The notes: a model not told the origin generated them from the letters alone. DNA of 64,000 bases from Flagellimonas sp. MMG031 (GCF_040112705.1 NZ_CP157804.1:2288001-2352000), one strand, 5' to 3'; positions 15,149 through 24,455 are shown, counted from the first letter of the stretch. Translations and numbers: made by a program.

Positions 15149-15796
15149 TTGAACGAAGTATATACCCTAGAATACAATACAGAGCGTCCAAAGCTTTTTA
15201 TTCCCGAATATGGGCGCCATTTTCAAAAAATGGTGGACCATGCCGTAGCCATCGAAGATCGTGATGAACGAAACCGAGTGGCACAATCCATTATTAGTGT
15301 TATGGGTAATTTGCAGCCCCATTTAAGGGACGTGCCGGATTTTCAGCACAAACTTTGGGACCAGCTTTTCATTATGTCCGATTTTAAATTGGATGTGGAC
15401 TCTCCCTTTCCCATAACCTCCAAAGAGACCTTGCAGCAGCGTCCTGAACCCTTGGAATATCCTCAGAACCATCCCAAGTACCGTTTTTATGGAAACAACA
15501 TCAAACGGATGATTGATGTGGCGGTAAATTGGGAAAAGGGCGATATGCGGTCTGGCTTGGAATATGCCATTGCCAACCACATGAAAAAGTGTTATTTGAC
15601 TTGGAACAAGGATACCGTAGAGGACACCGTAATTTTTAATCACTTGAAAGAGCTTAGTGATGGTCAGATTGATTTGGCCAAGAGCGATGAGAGTTTGACG
15701 GAGAGCGGACAGTTTTTGAAAAATAGGCCCAGCCGTTCGAACACCAGCAATAATCGGGGCAAAAAAAGTCAAAGAGGTCGTAAAAAAAGATATTAA
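15149..15796 (+). CDS. DUF4290 domain protein
   Basis: The 215-residue protein starts LEYNTERPKLFIPEYGRHFQ, the hallmark of DUF4290, a Bacteroidota family of unknown function. The C-terminal 25 residues are basic and disordered (RGKKSQRGRKKRY), suggesting contact with RNA or DNA. The start is TTG at 15149; no ATG occurs before the conserved N-terminal motif. It sits 15 bases upstream of murA on the same strand, an arrangement that implies co-transcription. Confidence 0.85.
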   Translation: MNEVYTLEYNTERPKLFIPEYGRHFQKMVDHAVAIEDRDERNRVAQSIISVMGNLQPHLRDVPDFQHKLWDQLFIMSDFKLDVDSPFPITSKETLQQRPEPLEYPQNHPKYRFYGNNIKRMIDVAVNWEKGDMRSGLEYAIANHMKKCYLTWNKDTVEDTVIFNHLKELSDGQIDLAKSDESLTESGQFLKNRPSRSNTSNNRGKKSQRGRKKRY

Positions 15797-15811
15797 ACTC
15801 CAAAGGAATAC

Positions 15812-17119
15812 ATGGGTACATTTCGAATAGAGGGCGGCCACCAGTTGCATGGTGAAATCACCCCCCAGGGAGCAAAGAACGAAGCACTTCAAATTCTTTG
15901 CGCCGTATTGCTATCAGAAGAAAAAATTACCATAAACAACATTCCGGACATTGTCGATGTCAATAAACTCATTGCACTGCTTGAAGATTTAGGCGTCAAG
16001 ATCCAAAAGAAAGGAAAAGGCTCGTATACCTTTAAAGCGGATGATGTTAACTTGGATTATCTGCAATCGGTCAAGTTCAAGGAAGATGGAAGAGGCCTTC
16101 GCGGTTCCATTATGTTGGTTGGTCCACTGTTGGCCCGTTTTGGAAAAGGATACATCCCCAAACCTGGTGGGGATAAAATAGGAAGACGTCGTTTGGATAC
16201 CCATTTTGAAGGTTTCATTAAGCTTGGAGCCCAATTTAGATATAACAAAGAAGAGTATTTCTATGGTGTGGAAGCAGAAAAACTTACTGGCACCTACATG
16301 TTGTTGGATGAGGCATCCGTAACCGGTACGGCCAACATTGTGATGGCAGCCGTTTTGGCCGAGGGTACCACTACGATTTATAATGCGGCCTGTGAGCCCT
16401 ATTTGCAGCAGTTGTGCAAAATGCTGAACCGGATGGGGGCCAAAATCTCAGGTATCGGTTCCAATTTGTTGACCATTGAGGGCGTAAAATCCCTAAAGGG
16501 AACGGAGCATACCATGCTTCCCGATATGATTGAAATTGGTAGCTGGATTGGACTGGCGGCCATGACCCAGAGCGAACTGACCATTAAAAATGTGAGTTGG
16601 GACGATTTGGGCCAGATTCCAACTGTTTTCCGTAAGCTGGGAATTACAGTAGAGCGAAGAAACGATGATATTTTTATTCCCAAGCATGAAGATGGATACG
16701 AAATCCAAAATTTTATTGACGGTTCTATCCTAACTATTGCCGATGCACCATGGCCCGGATTGACCCCTGATTTATTGAGTATTATTTTGGTTACGGCCAC
16801 ACAGGCCCGAGGCGAAGTCCTGATTCATCAGAAAATGTTTGAAAGCCGATTGTTCTTTGTGGACAAGCTTATTGATATGGGGGCTAAAATCATCCTTTGT
16901 GACCCACACAGGGCCACGGTTATTGGGCATGATTTTAAATCCACCCTAAAGGCCACCACCATGGTGTCGCCAGATATTCGGGCGGGTGTTTCCCTTTTGA
17001 TTGCAGCACTGTCGGCCAAAGGAACATCCACCATTCATAATATTGAGCAAATTGACCGTGGCTACGAAAACATCGATGAGCGTTTGCGTGCCATTGGAGC
17101 CAATATCGTAAGGGTATAA
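15812..17119 (+). CDS. murA: UDP-N-acetylglucosamine 1-carboxyvinyltransferase
   Basis: The 435-residue enzyme transfers enolpyruvate from PEP to UDP-GlcNAc, the first committed step of peptidoglycan synthesis. Seen motifs: QGAKNEALQI at the N-terminus (Lys/Asn of the active site), GPLLARFGKGY, GGDKIGRRRLDTH, DEASVTGTANI, and the C-terminal DRGYENIDERL. At residue 121, where the loop normally has the catalytic/fosfomycin-binding Cys (PGGC), this protein has Asp (codon GAT at 16172-16174). Such Cys-to-Asp MurA enzymes are known to be active and insensitive to fosfomycin. Confidence 0.95.
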   Translation: MGTFRIEGGHQLHGEITPQGAKNEALQILCAVLLSEEKITINNIPDIVDVNKLIALLEDLGVKIQKKGKGSYTFKADDVNLDYLQSVKFKEDGRGLRGSIMLVGPLLARFGKGYIPKPGGDKIGRRRLDTHFEGFIKLGAQFRYNKEEYFYGVEAEKLTGTYMLLDEASVTGTANIVMAAVLAEGTTTIYNAACEPYLQQLCKMLNRMGAKISGIGSNLLTIEGVKSLKGTEHTMLPDMIEIGSWIGLAAMTQSELTIKNVSWDDLGQIPTVFRKLGITVERRNDDIFIPKHEDGYEIQNFIDGSILTIADAPWPGLTPDLLSIILVTATQARGEVLIHQKMFESRLFFVDKLIDMGAKIILCDPHRATVIGHDFKSTLKATTMVSPDIRAGVSLLIAALSAKGTSTIHNIEQIDRGYENIDERLRAIGANIVRV

Positions 17120-17125
17120 TTAAAC

Positions 17126-18472
17126 TTATTCTTTCGGGATCAAGATGGTTACACGGGTACCTGAGCGGTTCTTGTCGGAAAGGTTCTCTATTTTAACCAA
17201 TTGTTGGGCAGAGTGCTGTTTAAGTGCTTGTATCCTTCGTTCCGTAATGGACATGCCACGGGATATCCGGTTGGATTTTCGTGCTTCCGTTTGTGTCAGT
17301 CCCACGCCATTGTCTTCAATCACACATTCGATATTATCTCCTTTATCGGTAAAAGAAACTTTAAGCTCCTTGTTTCCCTCCTTTGGCATCAATCCGTGTA
17401 TGATGGCATTTTCGATATAAGGCTGTACCAAAAGCATGGGAACTTCATGGGCATCGATATCCAAATTCTCATCGATTTCAAATTGATAGGAAAAGGAATG
17501 GTCAAAACGCAAAGCTTCCAGTTCCACATAAATTTTGAGCAGCTCTATTTCTTCACTTAGCACCAAACTTATGTTCACCGAACTTTCCAAGACCTGACGA
17601 AGCAGTTTTGAAAACTTGGAGAGATAGGTGAGGGCCCCTTTTTTATCGTTGGTGCTGATGAGGTGTTGTATGGAACCGAGGGAGTTAAAAATAAAATGGG
17701 GATTCATCTGGGCCCGTAACATCCGCTTTTCTAACTGCCTGTTCATTTGGCCTATGGTATCTCGTTGCTCAGATATCAACCTGTTCTTTTCGGAAAGAAT
17801 GGCATTAGATCTTTTCTTTGCCAAATATCGGAAATAGAGCAGGCTGGCGGAGAAGAGCAATAGGATAGATATAACGATAAGGTAAAGCGTTCGTTTTCTA
17901 TTTTGCTCCACTCGGGTATTCAGGAGCGCCAATTCTAAGGTATTGGCCTCGATTTCCCGGTCTTTCACATATACTTCGTGTCGCACCTGTAAATTTTGAA
18001 TTTCCTTTACCTTGGCTTCGTTCATCAGGCTATCCTTGTACTCCTGTGCCCTGTTCAAATGAAAAATAGCCTTTTTAAGCTGTCCTGAAGCCTCGTAGAT
18101 TTCATAAGCTTTTTGATGGGCCTCTCGTTTACGCTCAAACGTTCCCTCCATACCTTGTAAAACGTCAAGGTTTTGTTTGGAGTAACCTATGGCTTCCTTC
18201 AGCTTACTTTGATTGAGCATTAGACTTGCCAAATTATGATACACGAATGCCTTTCCTTGCTCTAGGGACAGCTGGTTAGCCAAATCAAGGGCTTTGAAAA
18301 GATATTCCTCCGCATTATTCCATTGTTCCAATTGCAAATAACAATGGCCAATATTACTATACAGGTCGTACAATTTGATGTTGTTTCCTTCTTGCCTCCA
18401 ATACGGTACAATTTTCAAAAATTTGTCCAAAGCTGTTTGGTAGTCCCCGTCCGTGTAGCTCATGATGGCCAA
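17126..18472 (-). CDS. Histidine kinase fragment: TPR end, membrane helix and kinase domain
   Basis: This downstream half keeps TPR-like helices (residues 1-150), a coiled linker, one membrane helix (about 195-215) and the kinase domain: MLRAQMNPHFIFNSLGSIQH with the phospho-acceptor His259, LLVQPYIENAIIHGLMP (N box) and DNGVGL plus SGTRVTILIP. The only available starts after the break are TTG at 18472 or ATG at 18463. If translated alone it would lack the signal peptide. Confidence 0.6.
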   Translation of the reverse strand: MAIMSYTDGDYQTALDKFLKIVPYWRQEGNNIKLYDLYSNIGHCYLQLEQWNNAEEYLFKALDLANQLSLEQGKAFVYHNLASLMLNQSKLKEAIGYSKQNLDVLQGMEGTFERKREAHQKAYEIYEASGQLKKAIFHLNRAQEYKDSLMNEAKVKEIQNLQVRHEVYVKDREIEANTLELALLNTRVEQNRKRTLYLIVISILLLFSASLLYFRYLAKKRSNAILSEKNRLISEQRDTIGQMNRQLEKRMLRAQMNPHFIFNSLGSIQHLISTNDKKGALTYLSKFSKLLRQVLESSVNISLVLSEEIELLKIYVELEALRFDHSFSYQFEIDENLDIDAHEVPMLLVQPYIENAIIHGLMPKEGNKELKVSFTDKGDNIECVIEDNGVGLTQTEARKSNRISRGMSITERRIQALKQHSAQQLVKIENLSDKNRSGTRVTILIPKE

Positions 18473-18478
18473 GTTTAC

Positions 18479-19105
18479 TTAGACATCGTTCTTCATGGCT
18501 TCTGGGTCTGGGCCGTCGTAGATTTCCAGCGCCTTTTGGTAGCTGGCAATGGCCTCTTCCCTTTCATCCATCAAATCGTGTAAAACCCCGAGGTTGATGT
18601 ACACGGAAGCAGCGTTTATTTGAAGATTGAACGAATCGATTACTTTGAGACTTTTTAGATAGCTTTCTTGACTCGAAGGGTAATCCCCAATGCGTTTATA
18701 TACAATCCCCATGGAATTATAAACATCACAGACCATACTGTAGTCCTTGTTTTGATTAGCCACCACGAGACACTTGTTTAAATATTCCAAAGAATTAGCA
18801 TAGCTATCGGTCATACCATGCGTTAGCCCCAAGGAGTAGAGTGCTTTGGCCTCACCTACCTTAAAACCGATTTCTTTTGATTTTTCCAAGCTCTGTAACC
18901 CGTAGGCAACCGCCTGTTCCTTGTCGATGAATCTGGATTTGATGCCCAATGTCCTTAACAGATTCACCTGTGTGGTATCGTCAGCAGTTTTAAGCAGGTT
19001 TTGAAGGCTATCCATTTCCTTGGTTTGGGAAAAACCCATATTTCCCATCAAAAGAAATAGTAGAAAGAACTTAATATGAAAAAACCGCAATGAATTGATT
19101 TCCAT
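18479..19105 (-). CDS. N-terminal fragment of the same histidine kinase (signal peptide and TPRs)
   Basis: The 208-residue upstream half has a signal peptide (MEINSLRFFHIKFFLLFLLM...GFSQ) and TPR motifs such as AKALYSLGLTHGMTDSYANS and VYNSMGIVYKRIGDYPSSQ. It ends at TAA inside a repeat. Alone it would be a secreted TPR protein without signalling output. Confidence 0.6.
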   Translation of the reverse strand: MEINSLRFFHIKFFLLFLLMGNMGFSQTKEMDSLQNLLKTADDTTQVNLLRTLGIKSRFIDKEQAVAYGLQSLEKSKEIGFKVGEAKALYSLGLTHGMTDSYANSLEYLNKCLVVANQNKDYSMVCDVYNSMGIVYKRIGDYPSSQESYLKSLKVIDSFNLQINAASVYINLGVLHDLMDEREEAIASYQKALEIYDGPDPEAMKNDV

Positions 19106-19234
19106 TTGTCTGACGAGATAAGCAAGCTTGTTCCAAAACTTTGATTGTCAGGAATTAAAATAGAAATAATTCTTATTATCGAAAACAAAAAAATCGCTGT
19201 AACCCCTAAAAAATAAGGGTTTGTCAGAAAAATT

Positions 19235-20242
19235 TTAATTTTTATCGACCATTTTCCCATCGGGGTACAATGCAAAGCGCCCCTTGTCTTTATCATGAAC
19301 ATGGTCCGGGTGGGGCCATGGCCACCCCCCAAACTGGGTAAGGCGGTATTCTTCCATCGCTTTTTGGATTTCCTCTTGGGTGTTCATCACAAAGGGACCA
19401 TATTTGGCGACGGGCTCGCCGATAGGCTTTCCTTGCAGTAACATAAAATGGGCGGTTTCGGAACCAACTTTGATATTCACATCGGTGGTGGGGTCCAAAA
19501 CAATCCCAAAACTGGGATTTATTTTTTTATCCCCAATATGTATTTCATCACCATCATAAAAGTAAAGTACGCGGTTTACCGATTCACTTGTACTCGGCAG
19601 CACATATTCGGCTTCAGGCTCTACATGAATATTCCAAACGGCCACTTCATTTTCCGGGTCGGCCGCCCAAGAATCCGGGGCAGGGGTCGGTGGGGCAACA
19701 TTTTTGTAGGGACCGGCTATCACCTTGATTTTTGCATTTTCTTCCTCCACAATGGGAATATCCTCGTGCCAAAGCATCTTAAAGTGCGGGTCGACAAATT
19801 TTCCCGATTTGGGCAGGTTTAACCATATTTGAAAGAGTTCCAAGGGATTTTCTTCATCATCTTTGAGCAGGGGGAACATCTCGGAATGTTGAACCCCCCT
19901 TCCAGCGGTCATCCACTGTACATCACCTTCACCAAATCGGCCTGCGGCACCCAAAGAATCCGAGTGGTCACAAAATCCTTTGTTTACAATGGTAATGGTT
20001 TCGAAACCACGGTGTGGATGGTACGGAAATCCTGGAATGGACTGCCCGTGATACATGCGCCACTTTTGGGTCGGGTCAAAATCACTTCCTAAGTTCCGTC
20101 CTTTCAAAAGGGATGGGTCGGGTCCCATTTCCCCATTTCCCTTTGGGAAATGATCTAAATGATATACACTAAAAAGAAAAGGGTCCAAGGTTTGCCAAGG
20201 GGTGCTTAATGGAAAAGTTTGTAGAACAGGAGTTTTCATCAT
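19235..20242 (-). CDS. Pirin family protein
   Basis: The 335-residue cupin-fold protein has the pirin metal site: FPYHPHRGFETITIV and a later GVQHSEMF, giving three His and a Glu for metal. Pirins act as metal-dependent dioxygenases (quercetinase-like) or redox-sensing cofactors; which applies here is unknown. C-terminal PWPHPDHVHDKDKGRF is an unusual His-rich tail. Single leftward gene; the start has two consecutive ATG codons. Confidence 0.9.
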   Translation of the reverse strand: MMKTPVLQTFPLSTPWQTLDPFLFSVYHLDHFPKGNGEMGPDPSLLKGRNLGSDFDPTQKWRMYHGQSIPGFPYHPHRGFETITIVNKGFCDHSDSLGAAGRFGEGDVQWMTAGRGVQHSEMFPLLKDDEENPLELFQIWLNLPKSGKFVDPHFKMLWHEDIPIVEEENAKIKVIAGPYKNVAPPTPAPDSWAADPENEVAVWNIHVEPEAEYVLPSTSESVNRVLYFYDGDEIHIGDKKINPSFGIVLDPTTDVNIKVGSETAHFMLLQGKPIGEPVAKYGPFVMNTQEEIQKAMEEYRLTQFGGWPWPHPDHVHDKDKGRFALYPDGKMVDKN

Positions 20243-20294
20243 GCAATTTTTTAAAAGATAAGAGACCGACCAAAAAATGGTGACTTTTTGTCTA

Positions 20295-20371
20295 TGTCAG
20301 GTTAGGCACAGTCGAGACCTAATCGTTGAATGTCAACCTATTTTAAGTTCTCGACTCCGCTCGAACTGACA
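20295..20371. repeat. REP-like imperfect palindrome
   Basis: TGTCAG (20295-20300) pairs with CTGACA (20366-20371), CAGTCGAGA (20309-20317) with TCTCGACT (20349-20356), and TTAGG/CCTAA forms an inner hairpin. The TCTCGACTCCGCTCGA core resembles dispersed palindromes I have seen between flavobacterial genes. Confidence 0.55.
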
Positions 20372-20410
20372 ATTAACCACCTTTTAGTCAGCCTCTTTAT
20401 TATAATCCAT

Positions 20411-21841
20411 CTATTTACCGGGAATTGGTGGCGGACCATCGATCATGGCCTCGTATTTAACATCACCTTTTCTCGTTTTAAATTCTTCTTTTACTTTTTC
20501 TACCAATTTTGGGTCATCAAAAAGATCGAACATTGTCATGCCCATAGCTTTGGATGCGTAAATCATTCCCTTATGGCCAATGCTCATACCCCCACAGGCC
20601 ACAACGGCCCAAGAGTGCCAAGGTGTTCCTTTTGGAGCAACCGTTACGCCTAGGTTGATGTTGGGTACGTTCCAACTTACATCACCAACATCGGTAGAGC
20701 CTCCTCCTGGCAGTTCCTCGGTTTCTTTCAAAGGATGTACTTCACCATCCATGCCCACTTGGGGTTTTCCGGTGGCCTCTTGAATGGCTTTACCATAGGT
20801 AATTTCCTCATCGGTATAGGTAATGGGTCCCAAAAGCTCCAGATTGTTTTGCATGATTTGGCCTCCCTCACGGTTGACCAGGGTTTCATAAATTCCTGAA
20901 ATCAAGGAGTATTTATAGTCCACATTGGCCATGATTGCGGCGCCTTCGGCCATGGCCTTAACCCGTTCAAAGGTGGGAAGCATCACATCTCTTTTGGGGT
21001 CACGCACACGCACCCACAGGCGGGCATAGTCAGGAACAACATTTACTACTTGGCCTCCATCTTGAATATGGTAGTGAATACGCGAAGTGGGTTTTATATG
21101 CTCGCGATAATAGTTAATCCCCGTGGTATACAGTTCCAAGGCGTCAGAGGCACTGCGTCCGTTCCATGGGTCGGAAGATGCGTGGGCAGCTTGACCGTAA
21201 AATTCAATCATGAAATCGACCAGGGCCAATCCACTTTGTACGTCGGCTTCAATTTCGGCAGATGGGTGCCAGCTTACGTTTACATCAACATCGTCCCAAA
21301 GTCCGGCTTCTACCATCCAAACTTTTCCAAAAAATTTCTCTTCGGCAGGTGTCCCAAAGAATTTGACGGTTCCTTTAATGTTTCCTGCCTCAATTTGTTC
21401 TTTGATAGCTATGGCAGCACCTAAACTGGCTGCCCCGAACATATTGTGCCCACATCCGTGGCCGGGAGCACCATCAATTCGTGGATCTTTGGTGGGAACC
21501 GTGTTCTGTGAAAGGCCCGGTAGGGCATCAAACTCGCCCAAGACACTGATTACGGGTTTTCCTGAACCGTAGGTAGCAACAAAGGCGGTTGGGATATCGG
21601 CTACACCACGTGTCACGGTCATCCCGTTCTTCTCGGCATAATCGGCCAACATTTCTGAGGAAATCGATTCCTCGAATGCTGTTTCGGCCAGTGCCCAGAT
21701 AGAATCACTGATTTGAATAAGGTTTTCCTTGTGCTTTTCCACGGAAGCGACGACCGCTTTTTTGTCCTTTGACATTTTTTGGGCGGATAGGTTCAATGAG
21801 ACCAGTCCCAAAAGGAGTAAGGTTGAAAATTTCTTCATCAT
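20411..21841 (-). CDS. Secreted M20 family amidohydrolase
   Basis: The 476-residue protein has a signal peptide (MMKKFSTLLLLGLVSLNLSA) and the M20/AbgB pattern: EFDALPG, DGAPGHGCGHNMFG (metal-binding Asp/His), GTPAEEKFFGK (catalytic Glu pair) and WHPSAE, with the dimerisation insert around GQAAHASSDPWNGRSA. It is related to aminobenzoyl-glutamate hydrolase subunit B. It likely cleaves N-acyl or amide-linked amino acids in the periplasm. Monocistronic; ends next to the REP-like palindrome. Confidence 0.88.
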   Translation of the reverse strand: MMKKFSTLLLLGLVSLNLSAQKMSKDKKAVVASVEKHKENLIQISDSIWALAETAFEESISSEMLADYAEKNGMTVTRGVADIPTAFVATYGSGKPVISVLGEFDALPGLSQNTVPTKDPRIDGAPGHGCGHNMFGAASLGAAIAIKEQIEAGNIKGTVKFFGTPAEEKFFGKVWMVEAGLWDDVDVNVSWHPSAEIEADVQSGLALVDFMIEFYGQAAHASSDPWNGRSASDALELYTTGINYYREHIKPTSRIHYHIQDGGQVVNVVPDYARLWVRVRDPKRDVMLPTFERVKAMAEGAAIMANVDYKYSLISGIYETLVNREGGQIMQNNLELLGPITYTDEEITYGKAIQEATGKPQVGMDGEVHPLKETEELPGGGSTDVGDVSWNVPNINLGVTVAPKGTPWHSWAVVACGGMSIGHKGMIYASKAMGMTMFDLFDDPKLVEKVKEEFKTRKGDVKYEAMIDGPPPIPGK

Positions 21842-21935
21842 TTAGGTTTTGAGTTAGTTATTTACCGCTGTTTCATGTGCTGTCAACAAGACGTCACACA
21901 AAATTACAACAGCTCCTAAATTTAAAGAAAATGCG

Positions 21936-23249
21936 TCAACTTACCGCTTCCTTGTAGGTTTTTAAGCAGCGTTCCCGAGCCATTTTGTGGTCGACCATAG
22001 GGTCTGGGTAGTTGAGTTCTTGAAGTTCGGGAACCCATTTGTTGATGTATTTTTTGTCCTTATCGAATTTTTTTATCTGCGTGGTCGGGTTAAAGATTCT
22101 AAAATAAGGTGCGGCATCCACACCACTGCCTGCGGCCCATTGCCAGTTGCCCACATTGCTCGCCATTTCATAATCCAATAATTTTTCAGCAAAATAGGCT
22201 TCGCCCCATCTCCAATCGATCAGCAAATGCTTGCACAAAAAACTGGCCACCAACATACGAACCCTGTTGTGCATGTAGCCCGTTTCATTGAGTTCGCGCA
22301 TACCTGCATCAACTAAAGGGTATCCAGTTTTGCCCTTTTTCCACTTTTCAAACTCCTCTTCGTTGTTGCGCCATTCGATTCTATCGTATTTGGAACGAAA
22401 CGCATTATCCACGGTATGGGGAAAATGCCATAGGATCTGCATAAAAAATTCCCTCCAAATCAATTCGTTCCAAAAGGTTTCGTTCTTTTCATCGATGGCC
22501 TTTTTCACCATTTTCCGAACGGAAACGGTACCAAAACGCAAGTGGGGACCTAAACGGGAGGTTCCTTTTTCCTTGGCCGGGTAATCGCGTGTGTCCTCAT
22601 AATTTTGAATCAAATTGGAGGTAATGGTAAAATCGGGAACTTTAATGTCGGACTCTTCAAAGCCCATAGCTTCCAAGGAGAGTTTGGGCATGGATTTAGA
22701 CTGATACAAATTTTTGCCCAAATCTTTCAGCGTATCGTACTCCACTACATGAATGGAGGGATTAAAATTTTCCTTCCACTTGCGCATATAAGGTGTATAA
22801 ACGACATAGGGGTCTCCATCGTCCTTTACCACTTCCTCCTTTTCAAAAATGACTTGATCTTTGTAGGTGTTGAACTGTATATCGTTTTCCTTTAAAAAAT
22901 CGGCGATTTCTTTATCGCGTTCTTTGGCATAAGGTTCATAATCATGATTGGTGTAAACAGCTTCGACGTCATAATCCTTGATAAGCTGTTCAAACACTTT
23001 GATGGGTTTGTCGTGATATTGCGCTACGCCGCTGTCGTAATTGGTGCGGAGTTGCTTGCTTATTTTTTGGATTTGATCGTGTATAAAGGTAACCCTTGCA
23101 TCTTTTTTGGGCAGACTTTCCAAAATTTCCTTATCAAAAATAAAGATAGGAAGCACAGGGGCATCATTTTGAAGGGCTTGGTACAGACCTACATTGTCAT
23201 CCAACCGTAAATCGCGTCTAAACCAAAATACGATGATGCTGTCTTTCAT
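21936..23249 (-). CDS. Cryptochrome/deoxyribodipyrimidine photolyase family protein
   Basis: The 437-residue flavoprotein begins IIVFWFRRDLRLDDNVGL (N-terminal photolyase domain) and has the FAD-binding domain motifs RLGPHLRFGTVS, NELIWREFFMQIL, NRVRMLVASFLCKHLLIDWRWGE (split across two turns) and NVGNWQWAAGSGVDAAPYFR with the Asn/Trp/Asp residues used for electron transfer and FAD contact. It repairs cyclobutane pyrimidine dimers with light, unless it is a cryptochrome. It is the last gene of a three-gene leftward operon and overlaps the SDR gene by 4 bases. Confidence 0.9.
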   Translation of the reverse strand: MKDSIIVFWFRRDLRLDDNVGLYQALQNDAPVLPIFIFDKEILESLPKKDARVTFIHDQIQKISKQLRTNYDSGVAQYHDKPIKVFEQLIKDYDVEAVYTNHDYEPYAKERDKEIADFLKENDIQFNTYKDQVIFEKEEVVKDDGDPYVVYTPYMRKWKENFNPSIHVVEYDTLKDLGKNLYQSKSMPKLSLEAMGFEESDIKVPDFTITSNLIQNYEDTRDYPAKEKGTSRLGPHLRFGTVSVRKMVKKAIDEKNETFWNELIWREFFMQILWHFPHTVDNAFRSKYDRIEWRNNEEEFEKWKKGKTGYPLVDAGMRELNETGYMHNRVRMLVASFLCKHLLIDWRWGEAYFAEKLLDYEMASNVGNWQWAAGSGVDAAPYFRIFNPTTQIKKFDKDKKYINKWVPELQELNYPDPMVDHKMARERCLKTYKEAVS

Positions 23250-23941
23250 GAATTCACATTTAAGCTAGACATTCCGCCATCTACCCCGATTACCTGGCCC
23301 GTTATCCATGAATTGTTGGAATCCAGCAGAAAAGTGGCCATGTTGGCAATATCGTGTGCCGTGCCCACTCGTTTTAATGGGTGTCTCTCGGACATCATTT
23401 CTTTTTTCTTGTCATTGCTCAACAAACGTTCGGATAGTGGGGTATCTACCAAAGATGGCGCAATGACGTTCACCCTTACCTTTGGGGCATATTCTGCTGC
23501 CAGAGCACGTGCAAAACCTTCGATAGCTCCTTTGGCTGCAGATACACTGGTGTGGAAGGGCATTCCAGTCCCCACGGCCACAGTACTGAAAAACACCATG
23601 CTGGAGCCTTCGTTCATCCGGTTCATAATCGTTTTCACGGTTCGGACCAGTCCAAAAAAATTGATTTCCATATCCTTTTGGATGGTGTCCATTCCCATCG
23701 TTTTAAAGGGTTTTAGATTGATGCTTCCCGGACAATATACAAAGCCGTCCAGTTGTTCTGGAATTTGCTTTTCCGAAAGGTCATCCGTCAAGGCATCAAA
23801 AGGAATATGGGTGACGTCGAGATTGCTGAGTTCATCATTGCTTCGGCTGGCAACATACACCTTATGGTCTTTGGATAGTGTTTTTGCCATTTCCAATCCA
23901 ATTCCGTGCGATCCGCCAATCAATAGTATATTCTTTTCCAT
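23246..23941 (-). CDS. SDR family oxidoreductase, photolyase-linked
   Basis: The 231-residue protein is a short-chain dehydrogenase: NILLIGGSHGIGLEMAK cofactor loop, FVYCPGSI in place of the usual NNAG, catalytic Ser in FFSTVAVGTGM and a Tyr-free HTSVSAAKGAIEGF, where the Tyr of the YxxxK motif appears replaced by Thr/Ser before AAK. The missing Tyr may reduce normal reductase activity. It lies between a SRPBCC gene and the photolyase gene in a tight operon seen in many Bacteroidota, suggesting a light-response link whose substrate is unknown. Confidence 0.8.
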   Translation of the reverse strand: MEKNILLIGGSHGIGLEMAKTLSKDHKVYVASRSNDELSNLDVTHIPFDALTDDLSEKQIPEQLDGFVYCPGSINLKPFKTMGMDTIQKDMEINFFGLVRTVKTIMNRMNEGSSMVFFSTVAVGTGMPFHTSVSAAKGAIEGFARALAAEYAPKVRVNVIAPSLVDTPLSERLLSNDKKKEMMSERHPLKRVGTAHDIANMATFLLDSNNSWITGQVIGVDGGMSSLNVNS

Positions 23942-23942
23942 A

Positions 23943-24440
23943 TTATATTTTTCTGATGCTTAAATAATTTTCTTTTCCTTCAACCGTACCAAATAGGTCG
24001 GCAAGTTTCTTCTCCCTAAACTCAAATATTTTTTGGAGCTGACCTTTTACCAGTAGGGGATGGGTCAACTGCCCCAAAATACCAAAAGGTAATTTGTAAT
24101 CGATAATATCTTCCATTTCCACACCTTCGGGAACTTCTTTCAAAAAGTGTTTGTGGTGCCAGAGGGCATAGGGCCCAAAACGCTGCTCATCCACAAAATA
24201 TTCCCCTTCTTTTACATGGGTGATTTCCGTTACCCATTTGGTAGAAACCATGGGAAAGGGTTTCACTATATATTGGATGACTTGCCCTTGGAACATGGGC
24301 CTATCGGCTCCCGCCAAAATATGAAACCCCATGTGAGGAGGTGTAATGACAGCTAAATTTTTAGGGTCTGATAGGAATTCCCATGCTTCTTGTTGACTAA
24401 TGGGAAAAACTTGCTTAGATCGTAGTTGATACAGTTGCAT
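23943..24440 (-). CDS. SRPBCC family protein, photolyase operon
   Basis: A 165-residue helix-grip protein (QLYQLRSKQVFPISQQEAWEFL...DPKNLAVITPPHMGF). The WEFLSDPKNLA and PPHMGF pattern is the ligand-cavity family often placed beside photolyase genes. First gene of the operon; its stop abuts the SDR start by one base. The ligand is unknown. Confidence 0.75.
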   Translation of the reverse strand: MQLYQLRSKQVFPISQQEAWEFLSDPKNLAVITPPHMGFHILAGADRPMFQGQVIQYIVKPFPMVSTKWVTEITHVKEGEYFVDEQRFGPYALWHHKHFLKEVPEGVEMEDIIDYKLPFGILGQLTHPLLVKGQLQKIFEFREKKLADLFGTVEGKENYLSIRKI

Positions 24441-24455
24441 TCGTTAGAATTTACA

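Larger units (their letters stand above)
17126..19105 (-). pseudogene. TPR sensor histidine kinase interrupted by one in-frame stop
   Basis: Two leftward frames lie in the same reading frame, separated only by a TAA at 18481-18479. Joined, they make a 660-codon protein: signal peptide, TPR repeats, transmembrane helix and a LytS-type kinase domain. The TPR array runs directly across the stop (NDV-stop-VNLAIMSYTDGDY), so the break is inside a repeat. One base change (for example from TAT or CAA) explains it. Either a recent pseudogene, a sequencing error, or readthrough. No response regulator gene is adjacent. Confidence 0.75.
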
